Assembly: GCF_036417845.1 (NCBI RefSeq)
Contig: NC_089981.1
Span: 24,324,001-24,388,000 of the forward strand
Length of the DNA stretch: 64,000 bases
Reading direction: 5' to 3'
DNA from: Apteryx mantelli
Taxonomy: Eukaryota > Chordata > Aves > Apterygiformes > Apterygidae
Part shown: piece after piece, positions 35,811 through 48,900 of the stretch
Layout: every line of letters starts with the position of its first letter
Position numbering within the stretch: position 1 is the first letter of the stretch
Position numbers and translations under genes: made by a program
The notes under the pieces: generated by a model
What the model was told of the DNA's origin: nothing
Databases searched by the model: none
The model's input: the letters and a program-made list of their open reading frames with translations, nothing else

Positions 35811-35961
35811 AGAGGGAGAGATTTTTCTTTTTTTCCATCTGCTATTTCCAAATCTGCTGGCCACCCCACTGCGAAGGGCCGAGTTGTGAGCGCGACAGCC
35901 CTGCTCCCCTTCCCCGTGGAAGGGCGCCAGGGGATTTTTCTCCCGTCCTGTGTGCGGAGCT

Positions 35962-35971
35962 GGGGGGGGGG
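35962..35971. repeat. Poly-G run (10 G)
   Basis: Ten G followed shortly by a second G7 run (35977-35983), a possible G-quadruplex source early in CD81 intron 1. Confidence 0.85.
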
Positions 35972-38736
35972 TATATGGGGGGGAAACGGGGTTGTTTGCT
36001 GCTGGCTTGTGCCGACGAAGCTGCTGAAATCGGTGCGTGCTAGAGAGCGAGTGATAACGTGAGGGCTAACGAAGGGAGGAGAGGTGCTGGTCAAGTCTTG
36101 TGTCATGGATGAGCTGGAGAAGTGAGGGTGTGAGAAACCCGGGCAACTTGGGCTCCCGGGCTGGGAGTGCCCATCTCCCTCTTCTGGGAAGTTACTCCGG
36201 CATGCAAATTTTATCTGGGTCGAAGAGGCTTGCTTTCCTGGAGAAGCTTTTCATGAGATAGTTCATTGAGCTATGTGGCTAACATAGCAAAAACCTGCAT
36301 ATCTGTTTCTTGGGCGCTTTCTGTAAGTGATAAGATCGGTAGGTCTGTCCCAGTTGCGAATACCCTTTAGCAAAGAAGAGCCTGAGTAAAAAGAAATACT
36401 CTCTCTCTGTGCGACCACTGTTTCCTTCGCGGCCCCCTCCCTGGAGGCTTTCTGAGCCCTGATGAGAACAGTAAACGGAGCTGCGAATTTGGAGGCAAAC
36501 CGTCGCTTCTCGTATGCAACTGGGTGTCTCGCAGCTCCGCCTGACCACGGTGGTGGTTCCACACCTCCTTGCTGTGTTTTGTTAGAGGAAGGTGTTGGCC
36601 GCCCAACATGGCCTCGCGCACTTCAGCCTGCTCGTAGGTGGGGTTCGTTGCCGGCAGCGGGCTGACCCGATCCGGCCGGATGCCTGTGGAGCAGCACGGC
36701 TTTGGAGGCGGCGGATCCTCTTGGTTAGGAGGAAGGTTATGAACTTGTGGTTACTTTCCTTTTTTTCCACAGTTCTAGGTCAGCAACATCTAGTTCTGCT
36801 GACGAGGACATCAGAAGGCGCTCCAAGTCTCTGTATCTGGGAGCACTGAAAGGGAGAAAGCTGATTTAAAAGGCTGCCTTTTTTCTAACGGGGTGTTTGT
36901 CATTACTGAAAATTTTATCTCTATACATAGGCAGTGGTAGAGGAGGCAGTTGGTCTGCTCAGGAGTAAGCTCCCAGCCCCACCCAGCGACAGCTGAGTCC
37001 TGAGATAAAGCCCTGCTTAACTGATTTGCTGCTTGCATAGACAAGATGTGCCCGTTTGGCCAATGCCCGGTTCTGTTTACGAGGAATTTGTCTGTTTTTT
37101 TTGTTTGTTTTTTTTTTAATGTTTGCACCGATGACCGCAGCCGGGAGGATTAGGGAGCCCAGGGAAGTGAGCAATGAGGCGCCGATGCCTGGTGGAGGAG
37201 CAAAACGCAGCTCGGGACGCGGCTGCGTTAAACACAGACAGCTCTGCTCGGCTGTAGGCTCCAGTCTTTCCATGGGTAAATGAAACGACCGTAGAGCTGC
37301 ACAGCGACCCTCCTACGGAAGCCCCCGCTGCAGATACGTGTAGGGCTTATTGCTTCATGTCATCAAGCACAGTCAAATCCAGCCTGATTTCAGGCTCACC
37401 TGAGGCCGCCTTCGCTGCTTTGTCGTTTTCCTCGGTATAGCATTGAGCAAGGGGAAGATGATGAGCTCTGACAATGATATTAATTGATTCCGTCTAAAGA
37501 CGAGGGCCTGATTGCGGACTCGCAGCATTCTCTTTATGTTGTTCCTTCCAAGTTATCATGCTTGTCCAGGGGCTTTTTCTTTCCTTCTTGTCCTAATTTC
37601 CTGTCATTCTTGTTGCTGAAGTCATCTGGTATAGATGCAAGGGAAGAATAGTCTTCTAGGTGACAGCGGGGCTGGCCGGAAGGATGTACGAGGACTTTGC
37701 ATAGCCATTGTTCCTGAGCAAGCTTGCTTGTTCACCGCAATGTATGTCGCATTTACAAAACAACTAATCATTTATAAACTTTGTGTCCAAGAGGAATACC
37801 AGCTCCTTTCTCTTTCCTTGTGACTTTTGACGCCTACCCCTACCCTGCTGGGAGGGAGCCTGTTGACATTAATTCCCTGGAAACATCAGCAGGGTTTTTT
37901 CCAGCTTCTTTCAAGGAGAGGTAGGGAGCTTTTTTGCATCGTACATGGTCTTCCGGTCTTCTCTTGATCACCTTCTCACAGTGTGAGAGAGCAGAGAGCT
38001 GGGGGTCTGCTTTTACTTGAGTTTTAATGGAGGCATTTTGTACAAAGGATTCTTCTCTAATGCAGATGCAGCCTATACTCCTAGGAGCCTAACTTTCCCA
38101 GGGTATTTCTGGAAGGCAGCTGTACTTCTCTCTAAAAAAGTTTCAGCCTGGGTTTGCAAATTTCTAGTTGCATCAGAAGGTGTAGACCATGGCTCCAACA
38201 GCAGAAGATGCTGCGGGAGAAGGACTGGAGACCGAGCATAGTTGTGCAGATAGCATGCATGGTCAGGTCTGCGCTCTCCAGCGGCAGCGAGATGAGCCTG
38301 CAAGGGCGAGCTGTGCAGCGCAGCACTGGGCGCCAAGGAGGCAGCTGAGCGCATCAAGCTGTCGCCCGAACTGGTCTGCCACCAGTGACAAATGGCAGGT
38401 TGAGTGGCTCCTTGCAGTGCCTTCCAATGCTGGCCTAGCAGGCTGCTGGCAACCACGAGGTACTTCCTGCGCAGACGGCAAGCTCGGACGATGCCGTGCA
38501 TCCATCCACGTGTCTGGGGAGGGTTTGAGAATGAATCCTCCCATCGTTCTTACAGGCTGGGTTGGTGTCTTTCCATGAGTACCCCGTTCTCGCTGTGCTA
38601 GATGTTTCAGGGCTAAGTTTTCCATTTGTCTTAGTTGTTAAGACTTAATTTGCTAGGAACTGCTTTGTTACAATTAATGATGCTTTCTGAGAGGCTGGCA
38701 GCTCAGCCATGATTGAGCAATGGCTCTCATAGCGCT

Positions 38737-38738
<2 letters not shown>

Positions 38739-38770
<32 letters not shown>
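38739..38770. repeat. Poly-T run (32 T)
   Basis: This is the longest homopolymer in the window. Read on the minus strand it is a 32-A tail-like run. The minus-strand sequence upstream of it (higher coordinates) was not recognised as a gene copy. Confidence 0.95.
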
Positions 38771-38774
<4 letters not shown>

Positions 38775-41700
38775 CTCATGGTCAAGGGGAATTTTAGATC
38801 TAACAGTTAGCAGATGTGGTTAACAGCAAAACTTGCTTTATCATCTAGGGAGGAATGTTGGTCGCTGTCTTAACCTAATGTTCCTTTTGCGGTTGGCATT
38901 TAAAGGCTAGAAGTTGCATGGAAAATACTTGATGCAGGTGGTTGAGCCCTTTGCAGGCTAGTTGTGGAAAATGCATGGCATGGGATTCATGGTGACGTGG
39001 TTGTTCCAGCTGGTTAGTATGCAAGGGTCGTTCAGCTCCTCAGACTCATTTGCTTATCATTTGCTTTGCACTGAATTGAGGTCAGTGGCGTTGGCAAAAA
39101 TAAGCGCAAGGCAGAACCTGAAATTTGGCAGCCGCTGCATTTTCCTAGCATACTAAAAAGAAGCTTACTACCACACTTGAGAGGAAGAAAGGAAGCAATT
39201 CTAAGCCTTAACTGTGTTAACAAATAAGAAACTGTGATAAGGCTTTAAAGTAGTTCTGTTGTCCTGCTGGAGTGTAAATAAACTGACAGCCCTCTGGCTT
39301 CCTCCCCCTCTCCTTCCCCTGGCAGTGCATTGGGGATGCTTAACAAAGCGGTTGGGTTGGAAAGTGAAAGGAACTGGCCCCAGTGCCGGTTCCCCAGGGT
39401 GCCAAAGCAGTAACCTCTGCGGGAGATTTGGGGGGGTTGTTTCTTCCTAGTGGTCCTTGTCCGTACGTCTGAAACGGAAGGTGCTGGGCTTGCCAGAGGA
39501 TTAAGTAAGAACGGCACCTCTGAAGTGAGCAAAATTGCCTTGGGTTGCGTCAAGGCGGCGTTCGGCAAACGTTCTGCCTTGTTGCAGAAAAGAAATGATC
39601 CCTGGGGGCTATGCAGCAATGTGCATTGACCAAAGTAGTGGGGGAAGCCAAGGGTAGCAGTGGGAACGCTTAACCCAGTTGCTGAAATGTGGGGCTGGGA
39701 GGGCTCCTGTGCTACGCTGCATACGTGTCTGGAAACCTGAATACTTGACCCCTGCACCTCTTCTTTTTTCTTCTTCTTTTTTTTTTTTTAATTGTGTCTT
39801 GCATGGCTGAGTTAACCAGTGTCTTTGGAGTATTTTGAGAGGTGCGGAAGAAAAAAGGTTTTCTGGAGGTCTCTGGATATCAGCAGTGGCTGAGTGAGCG
39901 CCTTTGGGTTGGGTGAATAGGTTCCTGCAGGCCAGACTGCCAAATGCTGAGCATGTGAAACGGCTTACTGCCTTAAGGCAGCTGGGCACCTGCTCCTCCA
40001 CTGCTAACGAGGAGGTCTTTCAGAGAACCTCTGTGCTGTGGGCACAGACTTCTGCTAGCGTACTTCTGGTCTTGCTCTGTGAAACCGGGGTGGCTGGCGC
40101 CGAGCCGAGCAGCCTTTGAAGGAGACGTTTCACTTCTCCACCTTGCAAGATGGAGAATGAGTAGTACCAGGTTGTTTAATGGCCGCTTTGCTTTGATCTT
40201 GCAGCGTTACTGTAGAGCGGGCGGTCTTTGTTCGTCAGTCTGGAGCTTGTTTGGGCTGGGCGCTTGGTGGGGTTGAGATGTTTCTGCCTGGCGCTCTTTG
40301 CCGTGCCCTGGGCAGAGTCTAGTGCAGTTGGGTCAGGCTTCATCTGTTTTCTCGAATTAGTGGAGTCTGCTTTCTAGAGTTCAGCATGTGGGGCTGTTCT
40401 GTCCACAGCCCTGGTTGAACTGACCACTGCTAAGAGCCCCCCCCGGGAGAGGCTGAAGGAAGCCAGAAGCCAGACAGCTATTTTAAAATATAATTAAGCA
40501 TAACCATGGAGAAATTGACTGGCTCTGAAAAGGATCACCCAGCTTATTACCTAATACAGCCTGTGGCAGCTTTCCAGATCTAGAGCACTGCTGCTGCACT
40601 ACCGGAGAGGTGTCTAATTAAAAGGAAGAGCTTGCTCCTAATTCCATTTTCCAGACAACACGTAACTATTGTCTCTTGCCTGTGTTGAGTGTGTGTGGTA
40701 TGGTTAGAGTCCAAAGGGATGGAAGGAGAAGAGCAGAAAGAACATGCAAGTGAAACATCATTTCTGTCTTGGAGGCAGTGACTTTAAGGGAATGTGTTGG
40801 GAGAACAGATGGAAAAGTCTGAGTATTTCCTTGTTTTGTGCAACTCTGGGAAATCTGGCAATTGCCCCCTGGAGTTTAGAAAGCATGCACTGAGATATTT
40901 GGCTTCGGTGAATGGGAGAGGATGTCGGAGGGAGGTAGCAAACCCCGAACTTTCTGAACCTTCTGTAACGGTGTAGTCCCAGGGTGATAACTGCTTAAAA
41001 ACTCATGACCCTGCGGCTGTCTTGATGTGACAGGGAGGGAGGATGGGTGCTACTGCTCACAGATCCTACATGTGATCATTAACCACCATTTTGTTTTTAT
41101 GTGGTTTGCAGATCTGAAACAGAGTTTTGAAACCGCTCCGTAGATTAATAGAACAGCTTGAATTTGGTTTAGGTTGCAGCCCTCGTACAGGCCTACGCTG
41201 GAAGTAGTTTAAATTGTTAGTCATAGCGCACAGCAGGCCTCTCTAGTGCAGAGTGGGGTGTTTTTGTTTTGATCGTTGGTCTCCCTGGGAATTGCACAGA
41301 GCATTGCAAACACCAGTGATACAACATTTTTCCAGTATCGTGCTCCAGTGACTTTGGGTTTGGTATATTTGGGCAATGTACAGTCAAATGTATTTGCACA
41401 TGTATTTGAATATGCAGCTATTTAATGCCTGTCTTTGAAGGTCAAGGGAAATGTTTTCCTAGTGGGCAATCATCATGAATAGGCTCAGTACTCAGACCTA
41501 AGCTTTCCTGATGATGGCTCACCCGGATGTGTTTCCGGGCTCTGCAGCCAGTGAACATAGTTCTGCCATCAGCCTATGAAACCTTTTCTTAGATCTCTGC
41601 ATGGAGAAGGTTATTTAACCTGGTCTGTCAAAGAGCTTGGTCCTCTGTTCTGTGCAGGTGCATGGTTTCATTTAACAAGCTATGCTGAGCTCTTAAGGAG

Positions 41701-42049
41701 GAGATGTCACTGGTGGCCGAAGGGAGGAATAATTCGGCGTTCCTGAGGTGGTGGTTCTCTCAACCAGTGTAACGCTCATCTCCTGCAAGAGTGTTAACAC
41801 GTGTATAATACCTGGAGAAACATTTTGGTCCTGTGATGAAAGGTACTGTGTAAGTGCCTTTCACTGTATTATTAGAAAGGGAAAGCAGTTGTATTACCAT
41901 TGTCGTTAAATGCTTATGTGTAAAGCCAAATTAGTTTTAAAGTGGGATCTAAAACTGTTTTCCTCTCTACTACTGAGGTGGTTAAACCTCAGGAATATAG
42001 TAACGCTTCCTATCAGAGGTGCTTTATGAAGTGGAGATAAGGCAGAGGG

Positions 42050-42470
42050 AATGCGGCTCCCAACTGCGTGCCTGCGAGGAAGGAGTTTTTGTTGGGGAGC
42101 AAAGGCATCGTCGTTTTGTGTCTGGTTCGAGGGACGGGTTGGTGAGCGACGAGCCGTTTGGAGCGATGCTGCCCAGTCTTTCCGGCTGACCGGGCTGCAT
42201 CCTCGCAGCGGGAAGGGGCTGCGCCGTGATGGCCCCGCTGCTGGGTGGCTGGGCCGCCGGAGGTGTGCCTCCGTCCCGCTGCCAGCCGGGTCCTGGGAAA
42301 GCTGGCGGGTGGGCGAGGACGTGCTCTGCCCGGCGCGCTCCCTCCGCTCGGGATGCGGGGAAGCGGGGAGCGGCGCGCAGGCTGAACGAAGGGCTTTGGC
42401 AGGTCACGAGCAGCCCATGGGCTCTGCCCTCCTCCTGCGGAGGAGGGTGAACGGGCCCCGCTAGGAGGTC
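42050..42470. other. GC-rich CpG-dense segment in CD81 intron 1
   Basis: Stands out from AT-richer flanks. Both strands are open over most of it (137 codons plus, 153 codons minus), as expected from few A/T bases. It is a candidate intronic enhancer or alternative promoter. Confidence 0.35.
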
Positions 42471-43289
42471 TGGATAACGTGTCACGCTATATTCCCGGTC
42501 TCCTCCTATTCATCAAGCTTTATTTAGCATCTGGCTTACCGCTTCTCCGTGCTTTACAGGAGGGGTTGGGGTTTTTTGATTTCTTTTGGGTTTTTTCTCC
42601 CTCTTTGCCCTCCCCTTAAACTGTTTTGAAAACCACTTTAGTGTTGTGGGACTGGTAACTATGGGTACCAGCTAAGAATTTTGTCCTGATCCGTGGCTCT
42701 ATTAATAGCCAATACTGGAAGCCAGCCATGAGCTGAGTTTCTCAAAGCAGAGCATGTACTGACTGAGTGTAGCCCTTCTTCCTCTTTTGTGAGGAAAATG
42801 GGGCTCTTCACAAATGGCCTTTCCTCAGGTTCTGGACGGGTTTTGCCTGCAAATGTTTAATCCAGTGGCCGGACTTTAGTCAGCCGTCAAGTGTGATAGT
42901 TGCAGAAAATAGTGAAAAGGCCATGTCTGTTTTCCAAGAAGTGTCGTTCCTGTTGTTGTGGTTTACAGGTGCCTGTGTCTAGTTCAAAAAAAGGAAGCTT
43001 TTGCATTGTGTGGCTGTCTTCAGTCAAATAGCATTCAGATTTGTCTGATCTAAGTCACTTCCCCTTCCTCCCCCCTCCCTTCTCCCTTGCCTCTCAAAAG
43101 TCTTGCTTGAATCTTGATGGTTCAACCTCCCTCCTAACCGAGAACTCTCTCAAGTTGTGGCCAGCTGAAACGGTGGGGGATGCTGGGCAGATCTGGAGAG
43201 CCTGGACTTTGTGGGTGCTGTGCCCTCTCCTAAGGGAGTGATTTTTCTTAGTCTCTGGTCCAGTCCGTCTGAGTGATACCTCAAGTTTC

Positions 43290-43740
43290 AGTTCTCCCAG
43301 CACCGCAAGCGAGAGCTTGTCAGATCTATCAATTGATCCGAGTTATCCAGGAAGGAGCGTTGCTCTAGGCTACACCTGGGCACAGAGCGCAGGCGTGGTG
43401 CGTGGCGTTCTGCAAAAGCATGCCCACGCGGCAGCGGTGCAAGCTGTGAAAGCGATTCCCTTCGCACTGCGACCAAAGCCAACGTGTCTGTGCCTCTTGG
43501 GCTTCCCCGGCCCACCGCGTGCCTCCCTTGCGTCAACGAAGAGTGCTTCGCTAAAACAAACAGCGAGGAGGCAATTCCCTCGTGCAGGAGCACACGTGCG
43601 GTCCCTCGGGCTTCCCTCGCTGTCAGTCTCCGCAGGCAAGGAGACTTTGCCCTTAGCGGCATGGTGGGCTTGCCAGAGGTTGCCTGCCAGCTTCTCCCAG
43701 CGGTAGATGCTGTTTCCCTCGGAGACCATCTTCTCCTTTT
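43290..43740. other. GC-rich segment open in several frames
   Basis: Frames of 129 and 89 codons (+) and 171 and 149 codons (-) overlap here. None has a recognisable domain. Simultaneous openness in four registers argues for composition rather than coding. Confidence 0.4.
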
Positions 43741-44559
43741 GTGGTGTGGGTAGAGTGATGGAAAAAAGTTCTTGTGAACTTCCCTTCTTTCTATCAATGG
43801 CATATTTAAACAATAACACTTCTATTTAAAAGCTTAAGTGAACCTTTGGCATGAGGTTCTGCTGTCTTAACATGAAGACTGCCATAACTTCATACCTCTG
43901 TTAAGTTCCTTGGGTCACAAGCTTAGTTTTTGGCATTTAGCTCTTAGCACAGGGATTACTGTACTCTGAGTCCTTTAAGTGCTTCCACAGAACTAATTGA
44001 GTCACCTTAGATGAGGTTTTTAACTTCTGCTTTCCAAGAAGAGAGGTGCAGCGTACACATGCTGGCTTGTCCCTGCCTTTAACGCAGCCTGCCTTTACGT
44101 GTGCGCAGCACTGCGGATGGTCACGTCCTGTTCCTGACTCAGTTTTCTAGGTACCAGTGCAAAACTTGTAATGTCCCAGTACTCATTTTGCAAGCTGCTT
44201 GTATGTGTATGTGCAGCCTCTTCCAAAGGTAATTTTCTTTAAGCTACAGAATCTCTAGCTCTTTAACTTTTTTCCCCTTTGTGCTAGACGTATGAGATCC
44301 AGCTACAAATTGTTTTTTCATTATTTATGCTGCACATGTTGCAGCTGATAATATGATATCTGCTCTTCTGTCTAGAGAGCAATAAATGACCTGGGAGTAA
44401 AGTATTCAACCCCAATTTAGCAATTAATTTCTGGCTGTGTGACAGGCTGCTTGTGTGACGAGATACTGCAACCTTGGCAGGTTATTTTATCTTTCTCTGC
44501 CTCAGTTGCCCATGCATAGAGCGGAGGATCCAGTTTTACTTCATCTTAGCCACTTGGCG

Positions 44560-45690
44560 AGCGGTTTGGAGAGGACGTGGGTGCCGTGAGCCCCTGACGG
44601 GTGCCCGAGGTGCCATCCTGGTGCTGCCCTCGGCCATGGGCCGTTTCCCAGGCAGCGGAGAGGAGGCTGGGAGCAGCAGGCGTAAACTCTGCAAGGTGTT
44701 AAAAACTTGAAACCTGATAAAAATCTTCAGCCTTGAACCTGAGTCTGAGAACACGTGAAATCCGTGAGGGCTTCCCGGCAGCGCTGTTCTCGCCGGCGAG
44801 CACGGTATTTGCGGGGCTCCTCGCGGCGGGCGGGAGCTGTGTGTGCCCCTGCGCCGTGCTCTTTGCCAACAGCAGCAACTCCATACCGCTGTGTTTTGAG
44901 CAGTAAAGGGGACGTGCTCCTCACCAAAACGTTCGTTACGCGAGCGCTTCGTTCCTCTGCTCTGGGAGGCGGCTCGGGGAGCCGTGGCGGCTTTGTCCCC
45001 AGGCAGCGCCGGCGCGTGCGAGGGCAGGAGGCGGTGTGGCCGCCTTGGCGGCTGCGCGCAGGGACTCGTTCGTGCCTGCCGCTGCCGCCGCTGCTGCTGG
45101 GCAGGAGCTGCTCCTGCCTCTCGAAGGTGCACGGCGGGAGCCGAGCCTGGGCGGTGCCTCGCTTTTGGGCCAGAAGAGCGTGGAAAGGGGAGTCCTGGGG
45201 GAGGACTGGTCGCCTCCGCGGGAAACTGGAAGTGGGCGCTTCCAAAAAAAACTGGTGGCACCTTGGCTTCCCTCCTCCTCCCGATTTAGCTGCAGGATGT
45301 CGGCCCCGCGGTGACGTGTCAGCAGGGCTGCGCTGGCACGGCACGGCACGGCTGGCAGCAGCTGGTGCTTCTTCCTCCTTCCCCCTCCTCACCAGGAAAC
45401 CTTTTTAGAAGAGGGGGGAGGAGGGGGAGCCGGAGGAAGAGGGGTGGTGGCAGCGGAAGGGACCAACGGATGATGCACATCCTGGCGCACCGGCGTGTCT
45501 GGGAAGCGGCGGCCAGCCTCCGACGTGCCGCCCACTCCGGAGGGGCTGTTGTGGCGACCTCCCGTCAAGGGCGTCCCCCGTGAACGGGGAGAAAGGGGCC
45601 GTTCCCTGCAGCCCCGAGTTACGGGTTTGCCTGGGGGAGGCAGGAGCTGAAGGGACTCCAGAAGTGGGAAGGGCTCCTGGAGAGACCCCA
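44560..45690. promoter_or_regulatory. Largest CpG-dense island in CD81 intron 1
   Basis: About 1.1 kb of GC-rich, CpG-dense sequence roughly 9 kb after the CD81 start. It supports overlapping frames of 217 codons (+) and 241 and 221 codons (-), rich in Arg, Ala, Pro and Gly and without a recognised domain. Its size suggests a possible alternative CD81 promoter or an antisense/noncoding transcript promoter. No splice-linked coding exon was identified. Confidence 0.35.
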
Positions 45691-45906
45691 TGCGGGGATA
45701 CGTGCTTAATCGTGATGCTCAAACTGCGATAAATCCTCTGGAAACAGGGCAGGGCTTGTGCTGGTGCCTGGTAGTCGTTGGGATGCCCATCCCGCTTTCT
45801 GCTGCAGCAAGGAACGGTTTTCTTGAACCGTGGAGAAAACCATCCTGGTGGGAGAGATGGGATCTGAGCTGGAAGGAGCCGGGCAGAGAGCCATTTCGGC
45901 TCTTCC

Positions 45907-45921
45907 GGGGGGGGGGGGGGG
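45907..45921. repeat. Poly-G run (15 G)
   Basis: Uninterrupted run of 15 G in CD81 intron 1. Confidence 0.95.
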
Positions 45922-48900
45922 AAGTCGGACCGTTTGCAGGGTGATGAAATGAAGTGCTTTTTGCTGTGCCGCGCTCTGTCGCGGTTGTGCAAAAACGCAT
46001 TCATGCTGTCGCCCTCTGATCTCCCTTCACAGGGGTTCTTGCATCTCAGGGGGCTTCTTTCTTCCTCCCTTAGGCAGGGTCTAATCAGGACCTCCTACTG
46101 CATTTTTCTCCGTCGTGCTGAGCAGGAATTTCTGCCCTTGTTCAAAGCAAGTCTTAAGGACAGCCCTGGCAGGCAGGATCCAGCTGGAAAAGTCTGGCTG
46201 TCTGTGGAAGAAGCAATAAATCTTTGGAAGCTGGAAAACTGCAGCAAGGAGGAAATGCTGAGAGTCTGTGCTAAGCTGCCTCTCCTGGACCAGCAAACTT
46301 GCTCGTAGCTGCCTCGTTTGGGCATAATTGGTAGGGTCTGCCACATCCTTGCCCTAACAAGGCGGTACGGGTACCGTGGTGTAGGCTAGATTCCCGGCTA
46401 GGGTTACTGTGAATTTTTTGAAGGGGCAGGGAAGACGCAGGGTTGGTTTGGTTTGGGGGCTGCATCTTTCAGTGCAGCACGGCAGCTGGCGATGGGGAGA
46501 GGGCCGGCATCGTGCAAACCGCAGGGCTCGGAGGGTTGAATCTTGTGATCGCCTGATGAAATCTCCAGCGGCGTTTGTAGGACGGAGAGGAAAGAAAATA
46601 TCTAGCTTATATCTGGAGCAAATTGACGCTGCGTTTAAAAGCTAGGTTAGCTCTAGCAGCGTGTGTGTGGCCACACAGGAAGCGAAGCAGACTGACATTT
46701 GTGCTGCTGTGCCTGTCGGGGCAATGTTTCGTTTTTAGAGAGGCATCCAGAGGGACGAAACACCGCTTCGACACCGGGGTTTTTTGGCTGGGTGTTTTTT
46801 TTCTGGACAGCATGCTGATGCACAGGGCAGATGCCCTGGAAGGGGAGTGTAAAAGCAGCTGTCTTTGGGTGGCACATCGCCGGGGTTTGCATCTCGTCAG
46901 GGTCATCCCCGCTGGCGTGTGTCTGCATGGGCGAGAGCAGGGAGGCTCGCAGCAAAGCCGATGAGGGTTTCTCCCTCTTGTTTTCTTTTCTTTGGAAAGA
47001 AAGATGCCATAGTTATGTTCTGTGCTTTTTTTGGTGGTGGAAGAATGTATGGAAAAAGTTAGTCATCGTTGACTGAGTCCTGTTTTCATTAGTAAGCCAA
47101 CATTATTTTCTCGTAAGAAATTCAATTGCTATTGGATTAAAACTCCCATTTGAAGGTCCTCTGTGCTCTGTTAAAAAATCAAACGAAGTCAGGTGGTGAG
47201 GGAGGGAATTATGGTGTTCCTACAGCAGACTTGGACTGAAACCTAGAATATTTGGGGATGGTTTGGATGCTTCCTTAGTCAGGTAGACCTAACTGCTGGG
47301 GTGGGTTTGACAGTCAGAAGAGACTATCCCTTCAATCTAAATGATTTAAAAAAAAAAAAATTTAGAGAACAGCTTGCGGTTTGCTGATGTTGTGGTTCTG
47401 TCACTTTAATGCGCATTTAATTTTAAACCAGCTGCTGCTCCTCTTATTCATGTCAGAGCAAACAGCACTTGCTCCAGCTTGGCTGCTGGCGTTTTGCACA
47501 AGGCTGGTACAAAGTCCTTGTCCTCTCTGTCCTGGTTCAGATACCAATATCTGCTGAGCACAAAGGGCAACATGCAGGGGAAAGAGCAATGCCCGTACGT
47601 TTGTTTTTTGTTCTGCCAAAATTTGTCATGCTGAGAAGAAGAAAGCAGATAAGAAAAACTGCTGTCTGTGTGGAAGCATCTAGCTTTCGTTTCAGGTTTT
47701 TACAAGCCGCCTCTGGGTTGTTCTCTTTAAAATATAGAGTTACTCCACTGGAAGCCAGGGTTACTATGGCAGTTTGGTGAGGGTTTTTTTTCCCCTTCCC
47801 TTCTTTCCTTCCCTCCATCTTGGTTCCCTCCCTGCAGAATCCCAAGTGGCTGAATTCCTTGGTGCATTCAAGATATATGATATTTCTGATGGTGAAAGGA
47901 CACGTGCCTTTCATACCTGCAGAGATATACCGTTGACTGCAAACTCTTCATTATAACTGACTTCCGAAAAAGCATGAAAATGAGTCCCTTTCCTCAGCCC
48001 TTCAAAACTAGGGGCTGCTGCATGGTATCGACCTCGTGTCTGTCGCCTTTTTGTAAAAACAATAACGTGTATGCCGTCTCTTCTTCACCTCTCCTGACCA
48101 GCATAGAAACCCAAATCTTTTTTGAGATCTTGTTTCCAATGGGAGCCACAGAAAGGCCTTCACTTTAAAAACGGCACTGATTGATTTTTTTGGGGACAGT
48201 CTCTTTATTCCAAGAGGATAAATAAACATGGGCTTTATTATGTTCTTAGACAATGAATGAGAAATACCAGGCTGGATTTGGGCAACTTTCTGCTAAGCCA
48301 CTAGCTACTTTATTTGGAGCTGAGTTTGAGCACGGACTGACTTCCGTTAGTTTTTGCACAGCAAGTATGTGGAGGACCTCGGGCTCTCCGAGGCAAGCGA
48401 GAAAGGCAGCCTCCAGGCAGGGAAGCGGCACCAGTTCCTGGAGAGGAGGTGTTAAAGCTGATTGCTTTGGAGGCAAAGGAGCAGAGCGGCTGACAAAGTC
48501 CCCTTCCTCCTCCCCAAAGAGCCAGGCAGGATCGTAGGTGCTGGTAGGGATTTTTTCCTTCTGCTAACCAGATATGGCAGCTCAAAGCCACCAGGTCAAC
48601 TTGCCCTGTGAATTCTGCACGAATTGTGTGTTTTCATCAGAGTGTTTTTTGATGGTACCCCCATAAGAATATCTTAGCTTGGTTTTGCAGAAGTTTGCAA
48701 CCACCAGCTGACCCCAGAAGAGGCAAAGTTAGGCTCCCACTGAGAATCTTTTTTGGAAATCCCAGTCCACATATTAATTTAGGCTCTGCTGCAGCTGCTC
48801 AGTTATAGACTTTGTGCTATTACTGAGCAAGCTCTTTTTTTAAATGCAGTCTTCATAGTGCCCTGCATGCTTGTAGCTGACCTGACTCAAGACCCTTTGA

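Noticed and set aside
38739..38770. 32-T run as the tail of a minus-strand retrocopy
   Set aside because: No polyadenylation signal at the right distance on the minus strand and no recognisable gene copy beside it.
39245..39757. 170-codon minus-strand frame in CD81 intron 1
   Set aside because: No recognisable motif or membrane pattern and no splice partners; probably chance.
44536..45408. Open frames of 217-241 codons on both strands
   Set aside because: They overlap on both strands in a CpG-dense island, are dominated by Arg, Ala, Pro and Gly, and show no domain or splice support. GC-rich DNA has few stop codons.
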